A stretch of DNA of 64,000 nt from CAYQMF01 sp964418595 (GTDB lineage: Bacteria; Planctomycetota; UBA1135; UBA2386). This document shows, piece by piece, positions 14,860 through 24,146 of the stretch. The notes below the pieces were generated by a model. That model did not search any database and was not told the DNA's origin. It saw nothing but the letters and a program-made list of their open reading frames with translations. The position numbers and the translations under genes were made by a program. Numbering within the stretch: the first letter of the stretch is position 1; each line of letters begins with the position of its first letter. The stretch spans positions 1 to 64,000 of the forward strand of contig CAYQMF010000011.1 of the NCBI GenBank assembly GCA_964418595.1. Reading direction: 5' to 3'.

Positions 14860-17706
14860 TCACAGGCTGCGCGCGACGCGGAACCCGATGTAGTGGTGGC
14901 GCAGGGCCGGGTCGACGCCTTCGCGACTCGCCGAGCGAGCGTAGCTCTTGAACGTGCCCCGCGACCCACCGCGCACGACCCGCAGCGGCGCGTCGCTCAC
15001 CACCAGCGGATCGTTCCCTTCGCCACTCCGGTACGCGTCGGAGACATACGAGTCCTGACACCACTCGGCGACGTTGCCGTGCATGTGCCAGAAGCCCCAA
15101 CCGTTGGCGGCGAGGCTGCGCACCTCGCCGGTCGAAGGCCAACCGAGCCCGAGGATGACCCAGACATACGTGTAGTCGCGGTAGAGGACCTGCGCCGGCG
15201 TGACCGAGTGGCCGAAGGCGTACTCCGTCGTCGCGCGCGCGCGGCACGCATACTCCCACTCCGCCTCCGTGGGCAGACGGAAGGATCCGTCGCGACCGCC
15301 GTTCAGCTTGCGCACGAACACGTTCGCGTCGTGCCAGGACACGTTCTCGACCGGGTGCTCGGCACCGGCGATCCGGCTGGGGTTGCTCCCCATCAGCGCC
15401 TGCCACTGCGCCTGCGTGGTCTCGGTCTCCGCCAGATAGAACGGCCGCGTGATGCGGACGCGATGCACCGGTGCCTCGTCCGGCAGGCCGGTCGTCGAAC
15501 CCATCGCGAACTCTCCGGCCGGCACGAGGCGGAACACGATCCCGGTGCGCCGGTCGCGGACCACGCGTGGCGGCTGGCCCGCGGCGGCCGCGCCGGCCAG
15601 CACCTCGCAGTCCCAGCCCGCGGGCGCCATCGGCGCGGCCTTCGCGAAGGCGATCGCCGTCGGCGTGCCAGCCAGCTCCGCGTGCTCGGCCAGGATGCGC
15701 GCCGCGTCGCGCCGCGCCAGGAGATCGAAGCCCGCGGCGGTGGCGTACGCGTCGAGCGCCTGCGGCCACGCCCGCTCCAGTTCCGCCTGCCGACCCGCGC
15801 TCATGTGCCGGTCGTACAGGCGGGCGCGGATCCTGACGACGTGCGGCGTCACCAGGGCCGCGTAGTGCGTGGAGAGGTCGGACCACGCCGTCTCGTACGC
15901 CACCAGCGCTGCTTCGAGGCGACCTTCGGCCAGCGCGGCGTTGCCGGCCTCGTACTGCCGGCGCGCGGCGAGCGGGAAGCGTTCGCGCGTGTACTCGTCG
16001 ACCAGCGCCCGCACGCGCGGCTCGTTGTCGACGGTGCGCGGCGCCTCGTTCCACCACGCGGCCACCGCGTCGGCCTTGCGCCAGGCATCGGCCTCCTTGC
16101 CCTCGCGCAACCCGTCCTCGAGATCGTGCTCCGCCCAGCGGCTGTCGAGCCAGCGGCGATAGCTCTCGAACGCCTCGCCGCCCGTGAGCTTGCCGACGTC
16201 CTGGCGCGCGAGGTCGTAGCGACGCAGGTCGACCATCTGTTGGGCGCGTTCCCAGTCCGAACGATCCGCCTCGCGGTGCAGGTGCGGGGCGCCGGCCGGC
16301 CGCGCCACCGTAACCCCGCGCATGGCGACCTCGACCGTCACCACACCGATGCCGTCGAAGCGTCCCTCGGCGTCGGCGACGACCTGTTCCACCACCGCGG
16401 GAAGCGGCACGACATCGGGAGCTGCGCCGTCGCGCGCGATCTCCACGCGCGTGCCCACCAGCGCAGGCACCCGCAACTCGAAGTGCCCCGACGCATCGCT
16501 CGCCGTCGCGCACACGTGGTAGCCCTCGCGCGCACCCTCGCACGTCGCGGTCACCTTGGTCACCGTCGGCGGCTCGATCCGCCCGCGGATGACCGTGAGC
16601 GCCGGGCACAACGGGAGGTCGAGACCCGCGCCCTGCTGCGCGTCGTCCAGGCGGAAGCGCTCGGTTCGCCCGAGGTAGCCGGCCGCCTGCACCTGCAGGA
16701 TGTGCTCGCTACGCGACCCGCTCAGCTCGCACTCGCCCTCCGCCGCCCCGTACTTGCCGTCGTCGAAGGCGACGCGCACGTCGCGCAGCCGCACGCCGCT
16801 GAGTGCGTCGACGACGCGCAGCGTGAAGCGCACGCGCCGCGAGGCGATGGCGAGCGGTGCAGCTCCAGCCCCCTCCGGCGCGACGAGGTCGGGGTCCTGC
16901 GCGTCGGTCCGCTGCAGGGTGCGGATCCTGGTCTCCGCGAACAGGCGCCGCAGGTCCGCGTCGCCCGCCGCCGCACCGAGCGCGCCCGCCGCCTCGACCA
17001 GCGCCGCCGTGAACGCGAACGGCGCGCCGCCCGAGCCCGCCGCCACGAGCCTGCCCTCCTTCACGCCGTACACCTCCCACACGTCGCTGCGCAGGAGTCG
17101 GGCCTTTGGCGGCGGGTCGCCGACGTTGCGACGGCAGGCGTCGACGATGAGCACGCCCTCGCTGGACGCCGCCTGCGTGCGCGCCGCCGCCATCCAGCGC
17201 AGGAGGTCGCCGCGCGTGATGACCTTCGCGTAGCTGGAACCCTCCTCGCGCGTCACGTGCGTGAAGAGCGCCTGCTCGCCGTCCTGGATCCAGCCATGGC
17301 CGCAGAAGTACACCCACAGCGCCGCCCCCTGCACGCCGCGCAACTGATCACCCGCGCGGCGGATGGCGGCCTCGACGTGATCGGCCGTCACCTCGCTGCC
17401 GCTCAGCACCCGGATCGCCGACTCCGGCACGCCCCGCTGCGCGATCAGCATGCTCCGCACGGCGGCAGCGCTGGTCGCCGCGCTGGGCAGGCCCCAGCTC
17501 GGCTGCGCGTCGTACACGTCGGCGGCGATCAGCACCGCGGCCACGCCGGGCTTCGTCGCGCCGGCCGTCCACCGCAGCGGAGCGTCGACCAGGCGCGGGC
17601 TCGGCGCGGCGAACACGCCGGACACATCCGGAACGGCGGCGCAACCCGTGAGGATCAGGAACGGGCCGCACGCGAGTGCGGCGACGGCGAGGAGGCGAGC
17701 TGCCAT
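14860..17706 (-). CDS. Lipoprotein with caspase-like N-terminal and FGE-fold C-terminal domain
   Basis: 948 residues. The signal peptide ends LILTGC (lipid Cys22). Residues ~50-290 are a caspase/metacaspase p20-like domain with His137 in WVYFCGHGW and Cys191 in VLIVDACRR, the catalytic dyad. Residues ~300-480 are beta-rich, carboxypeptidase-regulatory/PEGA-like modules. Residues ~490-690 are helical and TPR-like. Residues ~700-948 are an FGE/SUMF1-fold domain (FRLVPAGEFAMGS, FRLPTEAEWEYACRA, HGNVAEWCQD, GFRVARSL). The last block reads GGSRGTFKSYARSASR and lacks the catalytic Cys pair of true formylglycine-generating enzymes, so it is probably a binding domain. It converges with the sulfatase gene (stops 12 nt apart). 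Confidence 0.85.
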   Translation of the reverse strand: MAARLLAVAALACGPFLILTGCAAVPDVSGVFAAPSPRLVDAPLRWTAGATKPGVAAVLIAADVYDAQPSWGLPSAATSAAAVRSMLIAQRGVPESAIRVLSGSEVTADHVEAAIRRAGDQLRGVQGAALWVYFCGHGWIQDGEQALFTHVTREEGSSYAKVITRGDLLRWMAAARTQAASSEGVLIVDACRRNVGDPPPKARLLRSDVWEVYGVKEGRLVAAGSGGAPFAFTAALVEAAGALGAAAGDADLRRLFAETRIRTLQRTDAQDPDLVAPEGAGAAPLAIASRRVRFTLRVVDALSGVRLRDVRVAFDDGKYGAAEGECELSGSRSEHILQVQAAGYLGRTERFRLDDAQQGAGLDLPLCPALTVIRGRIEPPTVTKVTATCEGAREGYHVCATASDASGHFELRVPALVGTRVEIARDGAAPDVVPLPAVVEQVVADAEGRFDGIGVVTVEVAMRGVTVARPAGAPHLHREADRSDWERAQQMVDLRRYDLARQDVGKLTGGEAFESYRRWLDSRWAEHDLEDGLREGKEADAWRKADAVAAWWNEAPRTVDNEPRVRALVDEYTRERFPLAARRQYEAGNAALAEGRLEAALVAYETAWSDLSTHYAALVTPHVVRIRARLYDRHMSAGRQAELERAWPQALDAYATAAGFDLLARRDAARILAEHAELAGTPTAIAFAKAAPMAPAGWDCEVLAGAAAAGQPPRVVRDRRTGIVFRLVPAGEFAMGSTTGLPDEAPVHRVRITRPFYLAETETTQAQWQALMGSNPSRIAGAEHPVENVSWHDANVFVRKLNGGRDGSFRLPTEAEWEYACRARATTEYAFGHSVTPAQVLYRDYTYVWVILGLGWPSTGEVRSLAANGWGFWHMHGNVAEWCQDSYVSDAYRSGEGNDPLVVSDAPLRVVRGGSRGTFKSYARSASREGVDPALRHHYIGFRVARSL

Positions 17707-17777
17707 GGGCGTTACCGTTGCACGCGTACTAGCGCCTGACCGCGCCGCGCGGCTCGGGGTTTTTCTGCGTCTTCGTT

Positions 17778-20198
17778 CTAAGGGCAGATGCGCGTCACGA
17801 TCGCGTTCGACAGGTCCCCACCGGCGCCCCGGGCGACGAACGCCTGCAGGTACACCGAGCCGTTGACGAGGCCCTGGCTCACGGGGATCTGCAGCGCCAG
17901 GGAGCCGCGGCCGGTGGCGTCGGTGCTGATCGGCAGCATCAGCGCCACGATGGGATCGACGAGGAGCGGGCCGAAGGCCGGCACGTCGAACCACAGCGGT
18001 GCGCCACTCACCACGACGAGCCCCGGCGACAGGGCGCCGGCGCCGGTCACCGTGCAGGTCACGGTCTGACCCAGGCCCGGCGTGCCCTGCGCGCCGAACG
18101 CGATGCGCGCGGCCAGCGGGTCGGGCGCGCCGTACGGCAGGTGCCCGCACGGGTCGGGCCGGTTCACCTGACGCGGCGTCGGCGACGCGAAGGTGAACAC
18201 GTTGCCGGGGAATCCCGGCAGGCGACCCGACGCGACATCCGAGATCTGCGCGCCGAACTCGATCCAGTCGAGGTTGGTCGTTCCGTCCGCCGCGTACAGC
18301 GCGATCTCCTCGCCGCCCGCGGCGAGCTTGAAGTTGGCGTGCAGCGGGCCCTGCGATCCGTCTTCATCGGCCCACACCAGCAGCGTCTGCCCCGGCTGCA
18401 GCGTGTAGCCCGCCGGGATCTGCCACTTGGTCGGGTTGCCCACGTCGTCGGTGAGGTGCATGCCGCTCACGTTCACCGGAGCGCCGCTCACGTTGACGAG
18501 TTCGACCCAGTCCTCCAGTTCGTTCGCCTCGTCACGGATGCCGGTGTCGTTCTTCGCCACGAACTCGCTGATCTGGATGGGACCGGTCGGCGCACCGCCC
18601 CCCACGCGGTACGTGTGCGGCGTGAACTCGGCGAGCGCCGGCAACAGCGACATCGCGCCGCCGGCGGCGAGATCGCCGTTGGCCGACACGAAGTACTCGA
18701 TCGGACTCAGCCGCGGGTGCGGCGGGATCGCGGCGCCGTACACCCCGTCGTTCGCCGCACCATCGCCGTGCAGACCGTCGTCGAACATCGCGGTCTCCAG
18801 GTAGCGCCCGCGCGTGCGATAGGAGAGCGTCACGTCGGTCGCCGGCACACCGGCGACGGTCACCGTCACCGTCACCGGCTGCGTCGGCAACGGCACCGCC
18901 GGGGCGTGTGCGAGCCCCGACAGCGTCGGCGCCACCTTGCGGATCTCGGCGTGCGCCGCCAGGAACGCCTCGCGATCCTGGAGGAACGGCTGCAGGCCCG
19001 GCACCGTCACGAAGCCCACGTTGATCGCGGTGGTGAGGTTCTGGTCGAACTGGGTCATCGTGTAGATGGGCGCCGTCTCCGCCGCGAGCACCGGGCGGAT
19101 GAAGGCGCGGAGCGCCGCGATCTTCGGCCCCATCACGCTCCACGCGAAGTCCGGGACCATGGTCCGGTAGTGCGCGAGATAGCGCGCGCGCCACGCGGGG
19201 ATCTGCACGATCTTGGTCAACAGCGGGCGCGGGTTCGTGGCATCGAACTCGCGATAGAAGGGATCCAGGCGCGCGACGCCGGTCGTGCCGAGACCGTCGG
19301 TCAAGCCGCCGAAGCCGTTGTTGAGATCCCACGGCAGGATCACCAGCCGGCCGTGATGCAGATCCTCGTACAGGTAGAAGTTGTGGCACGGCCGGCCGAG
19401 GTAGCTGTCGAGCCACGCCGACACGTTGCCGGCCGCCAGGAAGCGGAGCGCGTTGTCGACGTCGAGCACCTGCGGCAACGCCGTCGGCAACTGCGCCGCC
19501 GGCGTGTTGTTGAGCACGTTGATCGCGTTGATGAGGTCGACCCACGGCGGGTGCGGACCGTTCTCGGTCTTCAGCTCGTACGCGGTCGTGTAGGGAGCCT
19601 GACTCGCGCCGAGCCACGTGAGCGCGGTGTTCGAGTACGGGATCGACGTGCCGGTCCGCTCGCCGCGGTAGCGGTTGCCGTCGTCCTCCGGGAGCCACTC
19701 CTCCAGGAAGTCCTTGTTGATCTGCTCCGTGTTGCAGAACAGGCCGAGGTCCTGCCCGTTCACCACCAGCTTGACGTAGCAGCACTTCGGCGCAGGGATG
19801 TAGCGGCGCAGGTACTCGTACCCCGCCACCTCGCGCACGAAGCTCGGGTCCCACACGTTGTTGTTGATGTTGAGCGTGTTGTAGCCCTGCACTGCCTGGC
19901 CGGGGACGAACTCGTCGAACGACAGCTTCCACGGCCGCTTGTCGGTGCGATTCGTCGGCAGGAAGCGGTACGTGGAGTAGCCGCGGTGCCGCGCGCCGAC
20001 GTTGCTGTAGAGGACGCCGTCGATGCGGACGTCGACGCTGATGAAGGTCTGGCTCGCATAGTTGGCGGCCATCTGTGTGCGCCAGTCGGGCGGCGCGGTG
20101 ACCTCGATCGTGCGAATCACGCCGACGTCGAACAGATCCTGGGACGACACGCTGGCGGCGCACGCCAGCACTGCCACGACGAGGTGCAGGTGATGCAT
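17778..20198 (-). CDS. Exported CotH-family protein with lamin-tail domain
   Basis: 806 residues with a signal peptide (VVAVLACAASVSSQ). Residues ~25-400 form a CotH kinase-like domain: GARHRGYSTYRF, RPWKLSFDEF, the Asn-rich NTLNINNNVWDPSF, and LVILPWDLNNGFGG, which carries the metal-binding Asp-Leu-Asn. A linker domain follows, then a lamin-tail domain (~560-680; EFVAKNDTGIRDEANELEDW, LVWADEDG, ALYAADGTTNLDWIEFG). The end is a secretory C-terminal module (YLQAFVARGAGG). CotH proteins phosphorylate spore-coat or surface proteins in Bacillus; in planctomycetes they are exported. A TATGTT -10-like element lies at 20240-20245. Confidence 0.85.
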   Translation of the reverse strand: MHHLHLVVAVLACAASVSSQDLFDVGVIRTIEVTAPPDWRTQMAANYASQTFISVDVRIDGVLYSNVGARHRGYSTYRFLPTNRTDKRPWKLSFDEFVPGQAVQGYNTLNINNNVWDPSFVREVAGYEYLRRYIPAPKCCYVKLVVNGQDLGLFCNTEQINKDFLEEWLPEDDGNRYRGERTGTSIPYSNTALTWLGASQAPYTTAYELKTENGPHPPWVDLINAINVLNNTPAAQLPTALPQVLDVDNALRFLAAGNVSAWLDSYLGRPCHNFYLYEDLHHGRLVILPWDLNNGFGGLTDGLGTTGVARLDPFYREFDATNPRPLLTKIVQIPAWRARYLAHYRTMVPDFAWSVMGPKIAALRAFIRPVLAAETAPIYTMTQFDQNLTTAINVGFVTVPGLQPFLQDREAFLAAHAEIRKVAPTLSGLAHAPAVPLPTQPVTVTVTVAGVPATDVTLSYRTRGRYLETAMFDDGLHGDGAANDGVYGAAIPPHPRLSPIEYFVSANGDLAAGGAMSLLPALAEFTPHTYRVGGGAPTGPIQISEFVAKNDTGIRDEANELEDWVELVNVSGAPVNVSGMHLTDDVGNPTKWQIPAGYTLQPGQTLLVWADEDGSQGPLHANFKLAAGGEEIALYAADGTTNLDWIEFGAQISDVASGRLPGFPGNVFTFASPTPRQVNRPDPCGHLPYGAPDPLAARIAFGAQGTPGLGQTVTCTVTGAGALSPGLVVVSGAPLWFDVPAFGPLLVDPIVALMLPISTDATGRGSLALQIPVSQGLVNGSVYLQAFVARGAGGDLSNAIVTRICP

Positions 20199-20268
20199 GA
20201 GACCAGGCGGACGACCCGGGCAGGGGAGTCGCGGCCGGCAACATAGCCGGCTGCGCCTGGCGCGTCGC

Positions 20269-21378
20269 TCAGTTCAGCTGCAGCGAAACCGTCGTCTCGA
20301 CCGCGCGCGTGCCCGTCGGGTTGGCGGCGCTGTTGCCGACGGCGTAGACCATCGCGCCGGGCTGGCCGCGGTTCGAGCCGACCGTCCACTTGCTGCTCCA
20401 GGTCGTGACGAGGCCGAAGGCATTGGCGGCGACGTCCACGATCGCGGCGTGGTCATGGAACGTGAAGCCGATGAACGAACGGTGGTTCGGGATGGCGACC
20501 AGGGTGGTCGGCCAGCCCGCGCTGCCCGACGCGTTCGAGGTGAGGGGCACGGAAATGATGTCGTCGGACGCGCTCCACACGCAGCCCGGGGCCCCGAACA
20601 ACGTGAGGTCGATGGGCAGCGGGATCCCGCCCCACAACCCGCCCTGGCCCTGCGTGCCGATGACCGCGAAGCCGAACGAGTTCGGCAGCACGCTGCTGTA
20701 GTTCACGTACCAGTTCGCACCGAGGCGCGGCAGGTTGTAGCCGAGGCCGCTGTTGTAGTTGCCGTTGCTGAAGCGGCAGGTCGACTGCGCGTTGCCGTTG
20801 TTGGCGCGCGCGCCGGTGTCGGGCAGCCACGCCTCCACGTACCACGTCGCGGTGGCCGAGTTGCCGGTCTGATGGATGTCGACGACCAGCGACGAGCCGG
20901 CGGCCGCGAAGTACGAGAACGGCTGCGCGAACGGGAACGGTGCCTCCCAGGGCGCCGGCCACGTTCCAGGGTTCGTCGCCTGTGGCAGGCTGACCGGGCC
21001 GTTGAGCACCAGGGTCGGCGTCGCCGAGTGGTTGTTCGCAAAGGTCGTGGTCACCGCCGCGTACGCCAGCGGCGAGACCGACATCTGGATCATCGCGTTG
21101 GTGGTCATCGACGGACACGTGTTGCCGAGGCCGGTGGGCCGCCGCACGCTCAGGCTGTTCCAGGTCGCGGTCGTCGGCGCGATGTCGTTGACGTCGTAGA
21201 TCAACTGCGCGCGCGAGTCGTGCGCGATGGTGGTCGAGGTCGTCGAGTAGAACACGTTGCCCGACCACTGCGACGACGATGTCGGACGCGTCGTGGCGAC
21301 GGCGGACGGGACGATGACTTGCTGCGCGACGAGCGCGCCGGTGAGGGCGATCCCTGCGAGGAGGAAGCGTGCGTGCAT
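20269..21378 (-). CDS. Exported protein with planctomycete C-terminal domain
   Basis: 369 residues, signal peptide MHARFLLAGIALTGALVAQ. The N-terminal ~200 residues are Ser/Thr/Asn-rich beta-strand sequence (SSSQWSGNVFYSTTSTTIAH, SFGFAVIGTQGQGG) without a recognised enzyme motif. The C-terminal part carries the shared module core GIPLPIDLTLFGAPGC and ends VVDVAANAFGLVTTWSS. A TACCTT element at 21423-21428 is a possible -10 with a ~40-nt leader. It is divergent from the next gene. The role is probably structural or binding, at the cell surface. Confidence 0.75.
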   Translation of the reverse strand: MHARFLLAGIALTGALVAQQVIVPSAVATTRPTSSSQWSGNVFYSTTSTTIAHDSRAQLIYDVNDIAPTTATWNSLSVRRPTGLGNTCPSMTTNAMIQMSVSPLAYAAVTTTFANNHSATPTLVLNGPVSLPQATNPGTWPAPWEAPFPFAQPFSYFAAAGSSLVVDIHQTGNSATATWYVEAWLPDTGARANNGNAQSTCRFSNGNYNSGLGYNLPRLGANWYVNYSSVLPNSFGFAVIGTQGQGGLWGGIPLPIDLTLFGAPGCVWSASDDIISVPLTSNASGSAGWPTTLVAIPNHRSFIGFTFHDHAAIVDVAANAFGLVTTWSSKWTVGSNRGQPGAMVYAVGNSAANPTGTRAVETTVSLQLN

Positions 21379-21596
21379 GGGTGGTGATTCCCTGGCGGAG
21401 GAAGGTGGGGCAGCGGCAGGGGAAGGTAGCGCGGCGCTGCCACCCACGGGTGGCGCGAGTGGGGCTTTCTCGCGCATCCGCGCGCTCGTCGGTGTGCCCT
21501 CCCATCTGCAGGATGCCGCAGGCGGATGCGCGAGCTTCCGTCGGCACCGGCACTTGACGCACCGCCGGACCGCGGGCGCACGCCGCACGCGCGGAC

Positions 21597-21602
21597 TAGG
21601 AT
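21597..21602 (+). promoter_or_regulatory. TAGGAT, -10-like element
   Basis: TAGGAT ends 11 nt before the ATG at 21614. A TTGACG lies at 21554 but is 37 nt away, too far for a standard -35. Confidence 0.4.
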
Positions 21603-21613
21603 TCCACCTCCGG

Positions 21614-23065
21614 ATGTCCCCCATGCACCAACTCGCCGCCCTCGTCCTCGCCCTCGCGCCGGTCCTCGACGCACAGACCGCCTGGCGTTCGTTGCGCGGG
21701 CCGACCGGCGAAGAGTGGACACGCCTGGGAACCGACGGGACGAGCCTGTACTGCACGACGGCAGGCAACCAGCTCTGGCGGTACGCGTGGCCCGCGGGCC
21801 AACCGAACCTGGGCACCTGGACGCGACTCCTCGACGCGCCGCGCGTGATCGATGCCTGGGATTCGTACCGCGGCCTCGCCCACCAGGGCGGCTGGCTCTA
21901 CTGCTGTGCGATCCCGAGCGGCAGCGGCGGGCGCACGCTCCTGCGCTACCGCATCGGCCTCGACGCGTGGGAGATCTGGGGCAACCCGACCGGCGCGGGT
22001 CGCGACCTGACCCTGAGCAACACGAGCGGCAACGGTCTGGTCATGGACCCCACGCTCCCGGGCGTCGGCTATTCGGCGTGGCACGCCGGCTTCCAGTGGG
22101 TGAGCTTCGACTGGAACGCGCAGACCGCCAACAACGCCTGGATGAGCACCGGCTCGCTCGCCGTGCCGGACGCCGCGTGGGTGTCGCGCAACGAAGACGT
22201 GTGCACCGACGGCAACGGCACCTACTACAGCCCGAAGAACGATCGCGTCGCCGGCGCGTCGGGCGGCGACGTCGTGTACGCCTTCACGCCCGGCGGCCCG
22301 CCGCTCCTGCTCGCGACCAAGCCGTGGCAGGCCGGCGCCGGACAGAGCATCGAGTTCGTGCCGCGGAGCCATCGGCTCAACACGTCGGGCACCGACGAAC
22401 TCTGGCTGTTCCGCGGCGGCGACGGCGCGGCCTCGTCCGGTGAGGGCTGGAGCAACGCCGGCACCACCGACCTCGCGATCTATTCGCTGGGCACGCAGAC
22501 CTGGCAGCCGGTGACGCTGCCCTTCTTCCTGGGGCAGGGCACCGACAGCGTCGTCATCGGCGACGACGTGTTCGTGAAGTCGTCGGGAGGCGCGGCGTCG
22601 GCGACCGTGTACGACGACACGTACTGGGTGCTGCACCGCGGCAGCGTGTTCGCGACCTTCGGGACCGGCTGCGCCGGCACCGGCGGCACGCCGCAGCTCG
22701 CCACGCCGAACGGTCCGCCGACGCTCGGCAACGCCGCCTATCAGGTCGCGGTCACCAGCGCGCTCCCGGGTGCGCCGGCGGTGTTCCTGGTCGGCGCGAG
22801 CGCCACGGCCTGGAACGCCATCCCGCTCCCCGCCGACCTCGGATTCGCAGGCGCCAACGGCTGCTCGCTCCGCGTCGCCCCCGACGTCACGGTCGCGCTC
22901 ACGGTCGCTGCGAACGGTTCCGTGTCGTTGCCGCTGCCGGTGCCCAACCTCAACTACCTCGTCGGGCGCTCGCTCTACCAGCAGGCCTTCGTCGCCGACC
23001 TCGGCGCGCCCAACCCGCTGCACCTGGCGGGCACGGCTGGCGGCGAGTCGGTGTTCGGCCGCTGA
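21614..23065 (+). CDS. Exported beta-propeller-like protein with planctomycete C-terminal domain
   Basis: 483 residues (MSPMHQLAALVLALAPVLDA signal). Aromatic blade-like strands repeat through the first ~340 residues (LYCTTAGNQLWRYAW, WLYCCAIPSGSGGRTLLRY, DELWLFRGGDGAAS), suggesting a kelch/WD-like propeller. The C-terminal module is textbook for this genome: FATFGTGCAGTGGTPQL, then IPLPADLGFAGANGC, then SLYQQAFVADLGAPNPLHL. Alternative ATG three codons in. It is very likely a surface or periplasmic binding protein; no enzymatic residues are visible. Confidence 0.8.
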   Translation: MSPMHQLAALVLALAPVLDAQTAWRSLRGPTGEEWTRLGTDGTSLYCTTAGNQLWRYAWPAGQPNLGTWTRLLDAPRVIDAWDSYRGLAHQGGWLYCCAIPSGSGGRTLLRYRIGLDAWEIWGNPTGAGRDLTLSNTSGNGLVMDPTLPGVGYSAWHAGFQWVSFDWNAQTANNAWMSTGSLAVPDAAWVSRNEDVCTDGNGTYYSPKNDRVAGASGGDVVYAFTPGGPPLLLATKPWQAGAGQSIEFVPRSHRLNTSGTDELWLFRGGDGAASSGEGWSNAGTTDLAIYSLGTQTWQPVTLPFFLGQGTDSVVIGDDVFVKSSGGAASATVYDDTYWVLHRGSVFATFGTGCAGTGGTPQLATPNGPPTLGNAAYQVAVTSALPGAPAVFLVGASATAWNAIPLPADLGFAGANGCSLRVAPDVTVALTVAANGSVSLPLPVPNLNYLVGRSLYQQAFVADLGAPNPLHLAGTAGGESVFGR

Positions 23066-23180
23066 CGTGAGGTCGGCGCCGTGTCGACGATGCTCGTCTC
23101 GCCGGAATAGGAACTCGCCCTCGACCTCGCGCGGATCCCGCCCGAGGCGAGGTAACGCTACGGCACCTGACCCACTCCAC

Positions 23181-24146
23181 ATGCCCCACCGCACCCGACC
23201 CCTCGACTTCCGCCGCCGGCACCTGCCGTGGCTCGACGCGCTCCGCTACGCCGTGGAGGACCACGTGCGCGCGCTCGACGTCGACCCGGCGGCACGCTTC
23301 CGCCTCCGCCAGCAGTTGTTCCACTGGATGCTGCACGGCTACGTGGTGCTTCCGGGCGCAGTCGAGCCGGCGCTCGTCGACGCGCTCCTCGCCGACCTCG
23401 ACGAGGTGATGGCCGACCATCGCGCCCACACCTCGCTGGTGCTCAGCGACAAGTACGACCACCGGCCGATCCGCGAGACCGACCCGCAGCACTTCTTCGG
23501 GCAACGCATGCGCTTCGTCGACTTCCACCATGCCTCCGTCGCCGGCAAGCGGGTGTCCCTGCACCCGAACATCCTCGCGTTCGTGCGCCACATCCTCGGC
23601 GCCGAGATCGTCATGATGCAGTCGCTGACGTTCCTGGAGGGCAGCCAGCAGCTCATCCATCAGGACCACGCGTACGTGATCGTCGAGAACCCCACGCACC
23701 TGTGCGCGTCGTGGGTCGCGCTCGAGGACATCGACCCGCGCTCCGGGCCGCTGCGCTACATCCCCGGGTCGCACGCCTTGCCGCTGTTCGACTGGGGCAA
23801 CGGCCTGCACCGGCGCGCCGGTTCGACCGGCACCGACCAGGAGTTCGCGGCCCACATCGAGCGGCACGCTCGCGACGCCGGTCTCGACGCGCTGACCTTC
23901 TGCCCGAAGAAGGGCGACGTGTTCGTGTGGCACGCCGCCCTCGCGCACGGTGGCTCACCCGTGCTGGATGCGTCGCTCACCCGCAAGGCACACGTCACCC
24001 ACTACTCGATCCCCAAGTCCTTCCGCCGCCACTACCGCGACCCCTCGCGCAAGCCCGTCGTCGAGCGCATGCACGGTGCGCTCGTGTATCACGACCCCAC
24101 CGACCCGGCGAACGAGAACCGGCTGCGCCGCGGCGCGCAAGCCTGA
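23181..24146 (+). CDS. Phytanoyl-CoA dioxygenase (PhyH) family protein
   Basis: 321 residues, no signal peptide, so cytoplasmic. It is a double-stranded beta-helix Fe(II)/2-oxoglutarate oxygenase: LIHQDHAYV supplies the facial-triad His160 and Asp162, and LAHGGSP supplies the distal His256. WVALEDIDPRSGPLRYIPGS is the typical PhyH core, followed by KKGDVFVWHAALAHGG. The N-terminal ~60 residues contain the helical cap seen in PhyH proteins (LHGYVVLPGAVEPALVDALL). The predicted reaction is hydroxylation of a small molecule with succinate and CO2 as by-products; the substrate cannot be read from sequence. It stands alone between secreted-protein genes. Confidence 0.85.
   Translation: MPHRTRPLDFRRRHLPWLDALRYAVEDHVRALDVDPAARFRLRQQLFHWMLHGYVVLPGAVEPALVDALLADLDEVMADHRAHTSLVLSDKYDHRPIRETDPQHFFGQRMRFVDFHHASVAGKRVSLHPNILAFVRHILGAEIVMMQSLTFLEGSQQLIHQDHAYVIVENPTHLCASWVALEDIDPRSGPLRYIPGSHALPLFDWGNGLHRRAGSTGTDQEFAAHIERHARDAGLDALTFCPKKGDVFVWHAALAHGGSPVLDASLTRKAHVTHYSIPKSFRRHYRDPSRKPVVERMHGALVYHDPTDPANENRLRRGAQA

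Noticed and set aside
14860..15600. Calling the FGE-fold domain a sulfatase-maturing enzyme
   Set aside because: The catalytic Cys pair is missing from its last conserved strand.
14893..17739. A 948-codon plus-strand ORF opposite the caspase/FGE gene
   Set aside because: Its product is Arg/His/Ala-rich without motifs. It exists because the GC-rich antisense frame lacks stops, while the minus strand has unmistakable domains.
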